Positions 12,692 through 23,854 of a stretch of 64,000 nucleotides of DNA are shown in pieces. Location: assembly GCA_022059125.1 (NCBI GenBank), contig JAEUWY010000012.1:682001-746000 (forward strand). The letters are read 5' to 3'. Every line of letters begins with the position of its first letter. Position 1 is the stretch's first letter. This DNA is from Corynespora cassiicola (lineage: Eukaryota > Ascomycota > Dothideomycetes > Pleosporales > Corynesporascaceae). The notes beneath the pieces were generated by a model. The model did not search any database, was not told the origin of the DNA, and saw only the letters and a program-made list of their open reading frames with translations. The position numbers were made by a program, and so were the translations under genes.

Positions 12692-13235
12692 CAGCGGGCG
12701 GTGGATGGCGGGTTCGCGTCAGGTGTTATCGATAGCAAACAAAGCCAGCCTAGGAGGTCGAGGTTCCGCTCTAAGCCGGAGCAAGAGGTGCAGACGTGTG
12801 ATGTGCCCTCCACCGCCCTTTCGACTCCAGTCCGCTTTGGTGCCTAGACGGTGCCGCCATAGCCCGCGGGTTGGAGCGGCAGGCCAATGGCTACGCAAGT
12901 CGCGCGGCCTCGCCTTTGCTAGAGAGCGTGCCGCGCCCGCTATGGTGAGGTCAATTTCAACGCGCAGCAGCCTCCATCCTGAACGAGCAGGCGGGCACGC
13001 TGGTCACACGGGCTGCGGGCGCAGGGCAATGCACGAAGGAACGGTTACGGCCATGTGCTGAGCGGCATGCGTAGCGATGCGCATCGCGTACCGTAATGTC
13101 AGTGTGTTGGTGGTTGCGTGGTTTGCCCGCCCCTCCGAAGTCGTCGTCGCCGCCGCCGGCTAGAGCTGCCCCACCATGGCACATCCCATCACCCATCACA
13201 CCACGTTAAACGCGCATGCTACCGGGCCGCCGATT

Positions 13236-13284
13236 TTGACACCTTGACACCTTGACACACCTCGACGCCTTGACGCCTGGACAC
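13236..13284. repeat. Short tandem repeat, unit TTGACACC
   Basis: Roughly six copies of an 8-9-bp unit (TTGACACC / TCGACGCC / TTGACGCC / TGGACAC), with divergence increasing to the right. Noncoding. Confidence 0.7.
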
Positions 13285-13368
13285 GCCCATGCCTGGGGAT
13301 CACCCGGCGGCGGCCTTATGCCATTGCGCTCCCGGCCTCAGGGCATTGCCCGCCGAGGAAACAGCTCG

Positions 13369-13399
13369 ATCTCTGGATCTCTGGATCTCTGAATCTCTT
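13369..13399. repeat. Short tandem repeat, unit ATCTCTGG
   Basis: About four copies of an 8-bp unit (ATCTCTGG, last copies ATCTCTGA and ATCTCTTG) in the INO1-LIM spacer. Confidence 0.7.
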
Positions 13400-15409
13400 G
13401 CACCTCTGGCGCCCGTGCCTTGCTTTTCTTCCGCGTTTCGAAGCAGAGACTGCGTCGCCGTTGCCGTCGTCATCCTCCTCCAGGGCCGGCAGCGGGGCAC
13501 GCGACTGCGCGCTCTTGATACTCTTGCAGCTTCAAACATGTTTGTGGCTCTCGCAGTGCTCCCGCACGCCCCGAGCAGCGCCAATCGACGATATCCCCCA
13601 GCGATCTCCTCTCTTTCTCCGACCGCGGACAGCTGCGGGAGCGCTCTGGCCGGCAGAAACAATGTGTGCTGTCCTCGCCCGCTGATTATAGCTGAAACTG
13701 GCCCGACCGTGTGAGGTTGACAGCACATAGGTACAGCTATCATGCACTCACACAGCGACGTGCAGTGGCGGCTATGTATAGCCTGTCAAGGCGTCCAAAG
13801 GTCCCCAAGGTTCCCAAGATCCCCAAGCACCTGCACCGAAGCTACCTCGAAGTCCGCCAGAACGAGGCCGTAGCATAGGCGCAAAGTCCGCCGGAGAAAA
13901 CACCATGTGCTGTCATGCGAGGCAAATTTGGCTGACGGACGTTGCTGGGTTTCATGGCCATCAAACCGCACAAAAAATCCGAAACAGCAGAGTCAGAGGG
14001 CGCGGCAGCAGCCCACTGTATCTGAGACTGGCCTTGCTGGCCTCGGCCGCGGTGCCCAGAAGGGCTCCACGCCTCGCACCGCCGTGGTGTTGCGGTCTTG
14101 CGGGCAGCATGCAACGTGCAGCACGCAGCGTGCAGTGTGCAGCCGGCCCAACAGCGCGAGGCGACGACCAGCGGTCACTTTACGCTCTTCGCGTTTCCAG
14201 GGGCGGCTGGTGGCCCTGGTGGCCCTGGACGCCCTCGAGGCCCTGGAGGAGGCCCGGGAGCTGACCCTGGAGCTCCTGGGCCCAACAGGGCCAAACGGCT
14301 GAGGATCGCGTTCAGAGCGCCAGGTCGAGTCGAGCTAACCCCATTAATCCCCGGGCCTAATATCGATTCATGTCTCTCTTCTCCTGAGCAACGCACGCCC
14401 GTCCTGCGATCCTCGCCGCCGCGCAGCGTCGCCTGAGCCCTTGGCTGCTCGGCTCAAACCCTCGTTCTCTGCGCCCTCCCTCGTTCCTCCCATCCGCCTC
14501 TGCGCCCGCCCCCGTGACCGTTCCCCCCCCTCGGGGCCTCAATTCCCTCCTCCACTCCCCCTAGCGGCCTGCATCGCGCCTGTCCAGCCTGCTACGTTGA
14601 CGCCCGCCGCCCGGCAGCGCTTGCGACGTCCTCGACGTCCAGCGAGACACTCCGGTGGACGCGTCGTTTCATCGCCTTCTGCCACTCTTCTGCGCCGCGA
14701 CTGGCTGCACCGACAAGGGCCATACAGCCTGCAAGCTGCCGCTCCGTGCACGCCTAAGCAGCCGGCGTCGAATCACGCCGCCCGCCGAGCAGGACCCACG
14801 GCGCCACTTTCAGGGACACGGGCGGGTTACGTGCAGGCCAAAAGTAGCCTGAGAACTGTGAGCTTGTCTTTGGCTGATGCCCTCTTCTTCTTTGATTGCC
14901 CTCGTGCCCTCCGAGCCCGACAATCCACTTTGTCTGGCCTCCCGCCGCAAATTTCCTTGTTAATTGCCCTTGATTGCCTCTGCTACTCTCGCCAAATATC
15001 CAACATTACCAGCCTTGTCTGCGGGGCTAGAGCCCTCCTCAAACCGGGTGTTGCTGGCCTCCCCTTCTCAGACCGTGCAACTCCCGCTAGCTGTTTTCCC
15101 GCCGTCTCTTTTCAGATCAGATCCCAATTTCAGCATCATTTCCGTATCAACCCTCCCAATCCAGAAAGTCAGACCGTCTCTGAAGATCCGACGCCTCTTG
15201 GTCATCAGGGATTCCCCTCGGCGGACACTTGAGCCATCCGGTCCCCGTCTCATCGAGCCTCACCTCCAACTACCCCATGACACCAACTCCAAAACACTTT
15301 GCCGTGCTATATCTCGCTGGACGTGACCTGCCTCCCTCCGTCTTCCAACTATACTCCCAAGACTAGTAATTCGCGCAAGAGCGCCTGCGAAAGCCCAGCC
15401 TTACCCACC

Positions 15410-17690
15410 ATGGACAGGCTGAGCTTCCTGCCGACCATCAAATGCTCGGACTGCGGCGTAGACATCGAAATCTCACAGCTGGCAGATCATGTCTGTGCTA
15501 CCACAGCGACAAGTGAGTACATCGCCAACCCCATCTCCTCCGCCCTGCAGGCTTACTGACATAACTCAAGACGATGCTCCCACACCTGCCTCACCGCCAT
15601 CGCCCAAACTTGATCGCGCTGCGACCTTTGGTGGCGGCGCATCCTTCAACAACAGGTCAGACGGACGGACGCGCTCCGGTCGCATGCCTCCGCCAGCGCG
15701 GATCGATTCAGCTGCTGCCAGTGAGTATCTGACAAGCGCCGCTCGATTCAATCTTACTGAGAGTGCAGATAAACCATTCCGTGCCGCGGACCCGTCGCCC
15801 GTGACCAACTACAGTGACCAAAAGAGCACATCGCCACTTTCGCCTGGTGATAACAGATTACCTTACAAGATGAACAGAAGTGCTACAAGCCCCGTGCCTC
15901 GACCCATGGGCCCTCCGTCGCCAGATTTCCCACGCAACATGGACTCTGCCTTTCCAACCTTTCCCACTAAACGTGTCGCGACGCCCACGAGCGCCGCCTT
16001 CAAGTCTTCGGACAGACTGGGGCCCCAACGATATGCCGAGCCGAGCCCCTTGTTTGCGCCCTTGAGTCCCCGACTGAATGGCGGAGAGAGTGTTATCAAG
16101 CGGATGGACAGCATTGCGCCTGGACCATTTGATGGGCGCGGTGATCAAGATCGCAGACCGAGCACGTCAAACGGACCAAACGTAATTCAAAGCGGGCAAG
16201 GATTTGGACACAGGAGGACGGCTACACAGGGCAGCACGCGCAGCAACGGAAACGGCCCCAATCAGAGGACGTCGCTAGCCTCCACCGCGTCACGTACCTC
16301 GACCTTCTCGAACCGCAGCGGTGGACTGCCGTCTCGCCCCAAGCCTGGATTCAAGAACGCCGAACCGATGCCGCCGCCACCGCCTCCCCCGAAGAATGAT
16401 GAGAGCGAGGGCATCGATGCTTTTCTCAGCCGCCTGCAAAAGGAAACAATGGCACCATCGCGACGCCCGCCTCCGGATAACCGGTCAATGGCAGCTCCAC
16501 TCGGCCAAGAAAGTAGAGATGCTACCCAGGTCCCACCTCCGTTAAATACGAACAGCAATTCGAGGCGCCCCGCGGACTCTGGCCGCCCCACCCACCGCCC
16601 ATACCCTGTGCGCACGTCCAGCCGTGGGGCATCGCTAGGCAATATCCGACTGAACGACATGCCACCACTTCCACCAGTTCCGGTGCCGAGTTATTCAAAA
16701 GACATGCCCCCAAACCCGGTGCATACGCCGTCAGACTCGGGTCTTTCGGATGACTCGTTTGCTAGCTCTGGCTATAGGAGTGCAGCAAGCTCACGGTCGA
16801 GCCCTCCTGGCTCCGAGGCAGGCCACTCGCGCCAGCCATCCAAATCTGGGCGTCGCGATTATGCCGATGAAGAGCCTGTGGTGAGGACTACCAGCCCAGA
16901 GTCTTTTACAGACCCTCGAACCCCACCGCAGCCACAGCGAAGGACGCCAGAGCCCCGTCTCGCACCACCTCCAGCACCAGCCCCGCTCTTCAACGGCGCA
17001 AGGTCGCCAAACTCCCCAATGGACCCTGCGATCCAGAGAGGGCTCTCGTACGAAAACATGCGCCGGGAAATGCCGCTTCGAGATCCTGCGTTGAACATGG
17101 CCTCGAGCCCGCTCCCACGGGGCATGACGGCACCTGAACTGCGACAACCTGAACGTCGAACGCCAGAGCCACGTCTGACAGAGCCGCGACCATTAGAGCC
17201 TCGGGAACAGGTGAACCGACGACCGACTGCAGCGAGCAAGGGTCAGTGTCGCGGCTGTTCGGAATCCATCGTTGGCAAGTCCGTCAAGGATTCTTCTGGG
17301 CGTCTAACTGGTCGATACCACAGGGACTGTTTCGTTTGCAGGACCTGCCGCAGTCCCTTCCCAAGCGCCGAATTCTACGTCTTCAACAACTCCCCTTACT
17401 GCGAGCACCATTACCACGAGCTCAACGGCTCCCTCTGCCAGTCGTGCAACCGTGGCATCGAAGGTCAATATCTTGAAACCGATCGGCGCCAGAAGTTTCA
17501 CCCCAGGTGTTTGACATGCTCGACATGCCGCATTGTGTTGCGTGACGACTATTTCGAAGTTAATGGAAGAGTGTTTTGTGAGCGACATGCCCACCATGCA
17601 GCCGCCCAGCGAAACAACTACCTCGGCCCCGGCGGACCGCGAACCCAGAACCCCCAAAAGAGGAGAACCCGACTTATGATGATGATGTGA
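15410..17690 (+). CDS. LIM-domain protein (paxillin-like, Pxl1 type)
   Basis: Probable cytoskeletal adaptor of septation or polarity, by analogy to fungal Pxl1/paxillin-like proteins. Proposed exons: 15410-15512, 15571-15720 and 15769-17690, about 724 aa. The start ATG has a CACCATGG context. The N-terminus has a small Cys/His motif (CSDCGVDIEISQLADHVC). A long disordered region rich in Pro, Ser and Arg follows, with several proline runs (for example MPPPPPPPK) and repeated PEPRL-type motifs. Two LIM zinc fingers end the protein: LIM1 from about residue 577 (CRGCSESIVG, then YHRDCFVCRTC and CEHHYHE) and LIM2 from about 640 (CQSCNRGIEG, FHPRCLTCSTC, CERHAHH). Intron 2 is 48 nt, a multiple of three and stop-free; intron retention would be tolerated. 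The tail ends in four Met codons from an ATG repeat. Confidence 0.88.
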
Positions 17691-19118
17691 GGAGAATATA
17701 CGGGATTTTCCTTTGTCATCTTGTACTTGTATGTGACACCACTAGCACGCGTCCTTGGTCCTTTTTTTGTTGGCATCCCAGCGTTGTATCGCGCATTCGC
17801 CATGGCACTCTCGATTTTCCCAGCATTTGCCAGCCATTTCACCCCCATTTCCCTATCTTCAACCATCTTTTCATTCCTTTCTTTTCAGCATTCGACCATA
17901 TACCCCGGATTGAACTTTCATTCTTTATCCCATACCGCCATTTTTAATCGCGCTTTTGACGATCAACGATTCCCTTCCTTCAGCGAGCATGTTTTATATC
18001 CATGGAGAATGAGAGAGAGGAGGAAATAGACTACTCTGGCTTGTGGATTTGATGGAGAGGCTTTTGGGTTAGAAGATGATATACCCCATCCCTTTCGCTT
18101 TCTTTTATATCGTTGTTTGTGGGACTCGATCACTTGTCGAGGACTGGTCTGAATATACCTTGTCGTTCGTATGCTTTTCTTATTCCATTCTCTCGCCTTG
18201 GCTTTGAGGATGAGGTTCCGAATTCATGGCTTTCAGTCCACAAAAGCTCCCCCTTTATATTTGCTCGCTATATGGGCTGGCTTAATGTTTAGTGTATATG
18301 GATGTTGGCGAGAGGTAAATTGAGGGTGTGTGTATAGTGATGCTGGAGGTTGCTTGAGTCGTGTTTGTCCGCGGGGGGTTTTGTGAATTGTGGGTGGTGG
18401 GTGGCTGGGCTGTGTTTGGTACGCAAAGCTAGGGTCGTTAGTTGCGTTCAATGATATAGAGAACCATGGCATAGTTATCTTGTGTCTCTTTGATTAGGCG
18501 TGATGTATTAAGGGGCTGTGGCGGTTGGCATTGCTGTTCGCTTGCTTAACATGGCTCCAAGCATACTTGAAGATGTTGTTCGCCATAGTATTGTTGGACT
18601 CGAGGAAAGCCAAGTAAGTGCCATGTTTCAGTGCCGCTCAATCGAGTTCCTTGGTCTCGAGTCACATCTCGCAGGATTTATTGGCGACGGTTTCGTTGTC
18701 TACAACAAACCAACGATGACAAGGGAGTATGCATCCTCCAAAGTTGCAAAAGAAAATATCCTACCTGCACCCTGTTGCAGTCGCATGATGAACGTTGTTC
18801 TATAACGACGATGTTCTTTGGGGTCATGTCCCCCAGTCACCTCCCTGAGTCACCCAAGTAACAGAACCACAAAGAACGCCGGTATAAAACGACCGCATAC
18901 ATACTTGTAACGCCTATTCACTATTTTCATACCCAAATCTTTACTCAGTCGCGTAGACCGTGTGCAGCCCCAAACCCATCCATCCCATCACCAAGCCACA
19001 TCCACACCAAGCATACCTAGGTACACAACTATCCGGTACATGCCACATACCAACTTAGCCCTTTGAATCACAACATCTAAGCCATCCATACCCCCATCAG
19101 ACTAGCAATCTCTCCAAC
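17691..19118. other. Spacer downstream of the LIM gene
   Basis: T-rich left part looks like a long 3' UTR. No convincing ORF; a 95-codon frame at 18518-18805 resembles nothing. The right end has C/A-rich leader-like sequence before the small ORF at 19119. Confidence 0.55.
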
Positions 19119-19313
19119 ATGTCCTCTCACGAACGAAAAACTCCACCACCAAGTACCCAAACTGGTAACGCTCCCCCCACCACGGCGGGTCCGAAGGATG
19201 TCACTGTCCCTCTGGTACCGCCGCCACCTCCTAACAATCATATCACGCAGACGGGAAATGAGGGGCTCGGCAAACCTAGCGCCGAGGGTCACGATCAGGG
19301 CAAGGGGGATTGA
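19119..19313 (+). CDS. Small proline-rich hypothetical protein (64 aa)
   Basis: A 64-codon frame with no recognised family. It is Pro/Thr/Gly-rich and fully disordered in appearance (PPPST, LVPPPPPNN), with no signal peptide, membrane segment or cysteines. It is listed because it is preceded by a CA-rich, leader-like stretch and has an A at -3 (AACATG). No intron is needed. It could equally be chance coding in a spacer; conservation in relatives would decide. Confidence 0.3.
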   Translation: MSSHERKTPPPSTQTGNAPPTTAGPKDVTVPLVPPPPPNNHITQTGNEGLGKPSAEGHDQGKGD

Positions 19314-20220
19314 GAGGCAGAATGTGAGGGAGAGGCAGGGGAGGGCGTGGGGTGCCGGGATGGGGAGATGATGAGGAGTGTGAAAAGTGGGGCGGCGATT
19401 TATAGGTTATTGTTTGGGAAACTTGGGGTTTCGCTTGGAGTGGAGTTGATTGACTTCGCTGGGCAAAAGGAAATTTTTTTGTTGTTGTTATTGTAGAGGG
19501 GACAGAGTGGGTTGGAGTTTGAGCTGGCCCTTGGAGATACTTTGCAAAGTAGCTATATATGTCTCTGATCAATTGGTTTCTGCTGCTATATATCTAATAT
19601 CAAATGTAAAGACGTGTTGCTCTTTCTTAAGCATTGTTAGCCCCCTCATTTGGTTCATCGTATTATTTCCGACCAACTCAAGAGCTCATATGAAAAACCG
19701 AATCAATCCTATAGTTTTAACGCACCTTCAAGGTTGTTGTATCTTCGGTGCGTTTAAATGAAGCAGATATAGCGCGGGGCATATGGCGCAAGGCTGGTTT
19801 CCCAAGCCTTCAGATCATCATGATCTGACGGCAGCGCTATGCTCATTCTGGCGAATTTCAGGTTTCGAAAAGCCACCCAATATTCTTTTAAGCCAAGGCC
19901 CCCGATTTATTCCAGACTCTTTCTCGATCTTCACGGAAGACTGGAATAGGCAAGCCGTACACGTGATGTGTGGAATAACTGATCACTACCACTTGATCCT
20001 CTCCGCCGAGAGTCGGTTTAAGCGCTGTGGCTTGTTTGAAAAGTATATGACGGAGGGATTGATGAGTTTAGCCAAAGCTGCCTCAATTTAGGCCGCAGAT
20101 AAACATTCGGAGTAGAGTATATGATCTGAGGCTGCCTTTGTGTTGAACACATCTCCTTTTTGATGCTCGAGATACTCATCAAACCTGAAATGGGTCCTTT
20201 TCCACGTCCATTGTGCTACC
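19314..20220. other. AT-richer spacer before the amidoligase
   Basis: Contains a 102-codon open frame (19783-20091 +) without recognisable features and no other signals. Composition shifts to AT-rich from about 19.6 kb, marking the start of an accessory-looking stretch. Confidence 0.5.
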
Positions 20221-21348
20221 ATGTCCTTTGAGTCGTTCAAGTTTGGTGTTGAGATTGAGTTCGTCGCTAAACCTCTTGAACGGCGAAAGAAAAGCAAAAG
20301 GTGCTATTACTATCAACGGCTTGCAGACATGTTGGAGGATTATGATACACGTGCAAAATGGGATGACCTTAAGTCATCATATCGTAAGCATACCGAGTAC
20401 TATAAAGAATCTTGGTGGATAACGAGAGATGGCTCATTGAAGGAGCGAAAGAATGAAGGCAATTCATCCTATCTTGTCGTAAGCTCAATACACAGGTTAG
20501 TCAAAATACCCTGGTATGCTAATGCATTATCAGTTGCTGTTGAGGCAGTCTCACCCATCCTAAAAACAGATAGGGATTGGGAATACCATATAAACAAGTT
20601 CTGGGAAGCGCAAGGGTGTGTTTTCAGAATGCCACGCCTCTCAAATCACTGCGGAACCCATATTCATATTAGCCCTCATCTACCAGTGCCCTATTTACCT
20701 TGGTATCTCGAAGAAGTAAAGAAAATTGCTATAGGCGTCATGTTCTACGAATCAAAGATACTCAACATGCTCCCCAAGTGTCGCTGCGGCAATAAATATT
20801 GCCAAATGAATGGCACTAACTCAACCGCTGTTCAGCATATAGTGGAAAAGTGGCAACATATGTGGCTACTATGTGACGACTTCAACAAAGTATGGCCCGC
20901 TTATTTATCCAGAGTGAACAACGAGATACGAAATAGAATCACTGCAATGAGAACAATTGACGAAGTCGTAAACTTCATGCAAGATGATAGGAGGGTGCTC
21001 TGGAACTTCGAGAACTTGACTCGTCGTAAATCAGGAAGACCATCTGGCACGATTGAGTTCCGTGGGGGCCCTGCACTGACGGGTCCCCAAAAAACGAAAA
21101 GGTGGATTGCGTTTACTGTGGGGGTCATTCATAGTTGGAAATTGCTGAATGAGACGGCTAGGTGGGTGCTATTCCTCGAGGAAAATAAAATAAAAAAACA
21201 CTCTAGAGTCTGATCATATGATAGGTTGATTGATAATCTATCGGACGATGATAGCGCTTACGGTTCGGATATATCTTCCGTTCGATCCAGCGGAGATCCA
21301 GTAACCACGGATTACGACTGGGATTCAAAAGCTGACGACAGTTCTTAG
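20221..21348 (+). CDS. Putative amidoligase (Amidoligase_2 family)
   Basis: Looks like a member of the amidoligase_2 family, glutamine-synthetase-fold carboxylate-amine ligases predicted to form amide or peptide bonds with ATP. Seen: the N-terminal strand FGVEIEFV (acidic metal/ATP-binding EIE), a central CGTHIHIS motif (about residues 142-150) and IEFRGGPAL near 277, in the order typical for the family. Proposed exons 20221-21161 and 21225-21348, about 354 aa; the 63-nt intron joins AG to G and continues into an acidic, Ser/Asp-rich tail (DDDSAYGSD). Without splicing the frame would end at 21213 with a Lys-rich tail. Base composition is AT-rich compared with the housekeeping genes and the gene stands alone in a sparse region, which suggests accessory content. 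Substrate unknown. Confidence 0.75.
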
Positions 21349-22069
21349 TTCAGGACGCATATATGGGAAGATTGCTTTAGTTTGGCTACAGACCCGTCCT
21401 TCGTAGCATCCTATATGCATGACATTTAGGAGATTTATGCATATTTAATATTCCATACATTGAAAATCTGAAGTCTTTTATCATATTCTGCAATTCAGAC
21501 TCTACTAGTCTGCTTATGCTATACTACAGAGAAATATATAGCAAGGATCGCCTATTGGCAGATGACATGTGCTAATGAACCTAGATGAACCTATAACGGA
21601 CAATTTTCTAGAATTTGGGCTGAGCTTAGTACATCGACGGAGGTCGTCCGGCATGACGTGACAAAATGCGGCGTGGCTGCTTCCGTGCATGAAGACGGGT
21701 GTTTGGCCGAGACATGGCTTACAATGACGTGGCCTAAACAACAAAAATCAGAGCCTACGAATTGAAATAGGAAAAGTGCCATTCATATTAGAGAGTGTGG
21801 CTTCGGTAGTTGCGCAGAGCAGCCGACATATCCGCGGCTTGTAAACTGAGCCGCTAGATAGATACACAAAGAATTATACAAGAGACACGAAGGCCCCCAG
21901 TTTTGTAATAGAAAGATTATAGTAATAACACAAGGGAAACAAGACTCCGTAATATGTGGTATATGGAGCAGGGAAAACATGAAGAAAACGTTATACCACT
22001 GATAAAGAAAAACGAAAGTGGGAGATGCTGAAGTGCTCCTGGCGATGCACCTCTCATGTACACTAGGCG
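21349..22069. other. AT-rich convergent spacer
   Basis: Between the 3' ends of the amidoligase (+) and MFS transporter (-) genes. No coding sequence or repeat could be supported. Confidence 0.55.
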
Positions 22070-23854
22070 TTAGTGCTCCATCACCTTCCAGCCTTCTCGC
22101 AAGAGGCTCTTTCCGAAGAACATTGCGCCTAGCAATACACCGACACCTGCTAGTCCTATGGCGCTGTACATTGCATTTCGGTTCATTTCGAGCACTCCAT
22201 CGGCCTCGGCATAAACCTCCACCGTGGCAGCGATACCCAACGCAATACTGATGGAATAGTTGACGACCGTGTTAACCAGACTTGCAGCAAGGCCTTGGTG
22301 TTCCCTGGGCATGTGATTCGATAAGATGACCGTGGCCGCGGGGAATGACATGTCCATTCCAAACGGCATAATGACAATGGATACGAATGTCTGCGCCCAG
22401 TAGATTTGTTGCGCAGGCTGGAACGTGGCGACGATGATGCCGACCAGGAACGCGACCATGGAGATCATCATGACAAAAGAGACAGGTGTGTGAGTGAGCA
22501 TGAACCCTGTCATGCCAGATGCAACCAGTCCCGCAATGACGGCCGGCGAAAATTGTGCGGCGACGGACAGTGGTGATGCGAACCGCACGAGCTGCAGGAA
22601 CCGCACTGTATAGTAGACCCAGATACCAAAGGAGCCCCAGCCCACGCCCACGAGTGCAAGAACGTACACAACGGTACTGTTCATTGCGTGCATGGGCAAT
22701 AGGGGGTTCACTGCACGCAGCTCGACCCATACAAAGCCAGCGAGACACATGAGGCCCATGAGCAGGATGAAGTAGACATGAGGTGTCTTCCATTCGTAGA
22801 GAGGACCGTTGTTGAAGGCGACGTTGACAAGGACCAGGCCCGCAACGACCAGGCCTGACCCTGTCCAGTCGAAAGTTGGGCGATGAGCGGGGCGTTCCGA
22901 TAGGGCCCTTGGAATGACCAGGAGAGAAAAGGCAGCCAAGCCAAAGGATGCGATGCCGTAGGACCAGAAGGTCCAAGGCCACCATGCCAGCTGGGCAAAG
23001 AGGCCCCCAGAAGCAGCCCCGATGACGAAACCGGCCGGGGCTAAAGCCCCGAATATGCTGAAGACTATGTTTTTGCGGATACCAGGGGGGTATGCGCGAC
23101 CGAAGAGTGCGAGGGCGTTGGGCATGAGGAGTGCTGGGCCAATGCCTTGCATGGCTCTGCACACGTCAAAAAATTCTTGTGCACCAACATATGCGCTGAA
23201 GCCGGCGTTGATACTCCACATGCCTAGCCAGGCATATCCAAAGGCGAAGACGCGCTTGTGACCAAATATGTCGCCTAGTCGTCCCGAAATCATGATGAAG
23301 GTTCCGACCGTGAGACTGTAACCCGCGATGAACCAAGACATCTGGCCGTGTGATATGTCGCCAAAGTCGGATGCGATAATATCAATGGGGACAAGGGCCT
23401 GGCCGAGAGCCGCCTGGGTCATGAGATGAGAAACTGCGCAGACGGCTACAAAGAGCACCTCACGTGTTGTACTCATCTCGACCAGTTTACTTGGTGGCGG
23501 GGTGTCTGGCGGTGGAGGTTCCTCTTCTGATTGATGCCGTTCTTCTATATCCTCTTTTGACTTGTGGTGTGGCATGTCGTAGTGATCCGTGTCTGTGTGG
23601 GAACTCGCAAGGCCCCTGGAGGAAGATATTTGGGATTGTCTGTGCCAGTTCTTCCCAGATGTAGGAAGGGATACCTTGGAAGCATTGTCGGTGTAGATCT
23701 CATCTTCGGCTATGGAGTCTACCATTGTCTGAAGTGATATATGACGAGCAGCCCTATTGCTGCTCCAGCTCGAATCTGGGCGGTCCCTCTCCGACATTTC
23801 TGAGTGATTATCCATTGATTGAGAAATTTCCCCAGACAACGGCCAGTTGGTCAT
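22070..23854 (-). CDS. MFS transporter, DHA2/14-TM drug-efflux type (aminotriazole-resistance-like)
   Basis: Predicted plasma-membrane proton antiporter of the major facilitator superfamily. Single exon as drawn, about 594 aa. The first ~125 residues are a hydrophilic, Ser/Asp/Glu/Pro-rich cytosolic extension (EEEPPPPDTPPPS). Transmembrane segments start near VLFVAVCAVSHLM and number about 14. Motif A-like ISGRLGDIFGHKRVF follows TM2-TM3, and QGIGPALLMPNALAL corresponds to the DHA motif region. The open frame extends to 24007, but just upstream of 23854 there is a TACTAAC and a CTGGCAG, which look like the end of an intron; I therefore start at ATG 23854 (another ATG at 23815). A further 5' exon is possible. 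Substrate cannot be told from sequence. Confidence 0.85.
   Translation of the reverse strand: MTNWPLSGEISQSMDNHSEMSERDRPDSSWSSNRAARHISLQTMVDSIAEDEIYTDNASKVSLPTSGKNWHRQSQISSSRGLASSHTDTDHYDMPHHKSKEDIEERHQSEEEPPPPDTPPPSKLVEMSTTREVLFVAVCAVSHLMTQAALGQALVPIDIIASDFGDISHGQMSWFIAGYSLTVGTFIMISGRLGDIFGHKRVFAFGYAWLGMWSINAGFSAYVGAQEFFDVCRAMQGIGPALLMPNALALFGRAYPPGIRKNIVFSIFGALAPAGFVIGAASGGLFAQLAWWPWTFWSYGIASFGLAAFSLLVIPRALSERPAHRPTFDWTGSGLVVAGLVLVNVAFNNGPLYEWKTPHVYFILLMGLMCLAGFVWVELRAVNPLLPMHAMNSTVVYVLALVGVGWGSFGIWVYYTVRFLQLVRFASPLSVAAQFSPAVIAGLVASGMTGFMLTHTPVSFVMMISMVAFLVGIIVATFQPAQQIYWAQTFVSIVIMPFGMDMSFPAATVILSNHMPREHQGLAASLVNTVVNYSISIALGIAATVEVYAEADGVLEMNRNAMYSAIGLAGVGVLLGAMFFGKSLLREGWKVMEH

Larger units (their letters stand above)
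12326..15409. other. Long gene-poor spacer between divergent INO1 and LIM gene
   Basis: About 3.1 kb with no gene that I can support. It must contain the promoter and leader of INO1 (left) and of the LIM gene (right; the 14.4-15.4 kb part is C/T-rich like a long 5' UTR). Open frames of up to 263 codons exist (for example 14441-15232 +), but their compositions are Pro/Arg/Ser-rich and lack recognisable domains. Short tandem repeats and a Gly-Pro-rich stretch near 14.2 kb are listed separately. Confidence 0.6.

Noticed and set aside
12363..13061. 232-codon + strand open frame beside INO1.
   Set aside because: Overlaps the INO1 leader antisense, Gly/Arg-rich, no recognisable motif.
14441..15232. 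263-codon + strand open frame upstream of the LIM gene.
   Set aside because: Pro/Ser/Arg-rich with no domain and in C/T-rich leader-like DNA; more likely the 5' UTR of the LIM gene.
19783..20091. 102-codon frame upstream of the amidoligase.
   Set aside because: No recognisable motif and no supporting signals; cannot be told from chance.
20501..20538. Possible intron inside the amidoligase (GTTAGT ... ATCAG).
   Set aside because: Removing the 38 nt shifts the frame and creates a stop; the uninterrupted reading fits the family.
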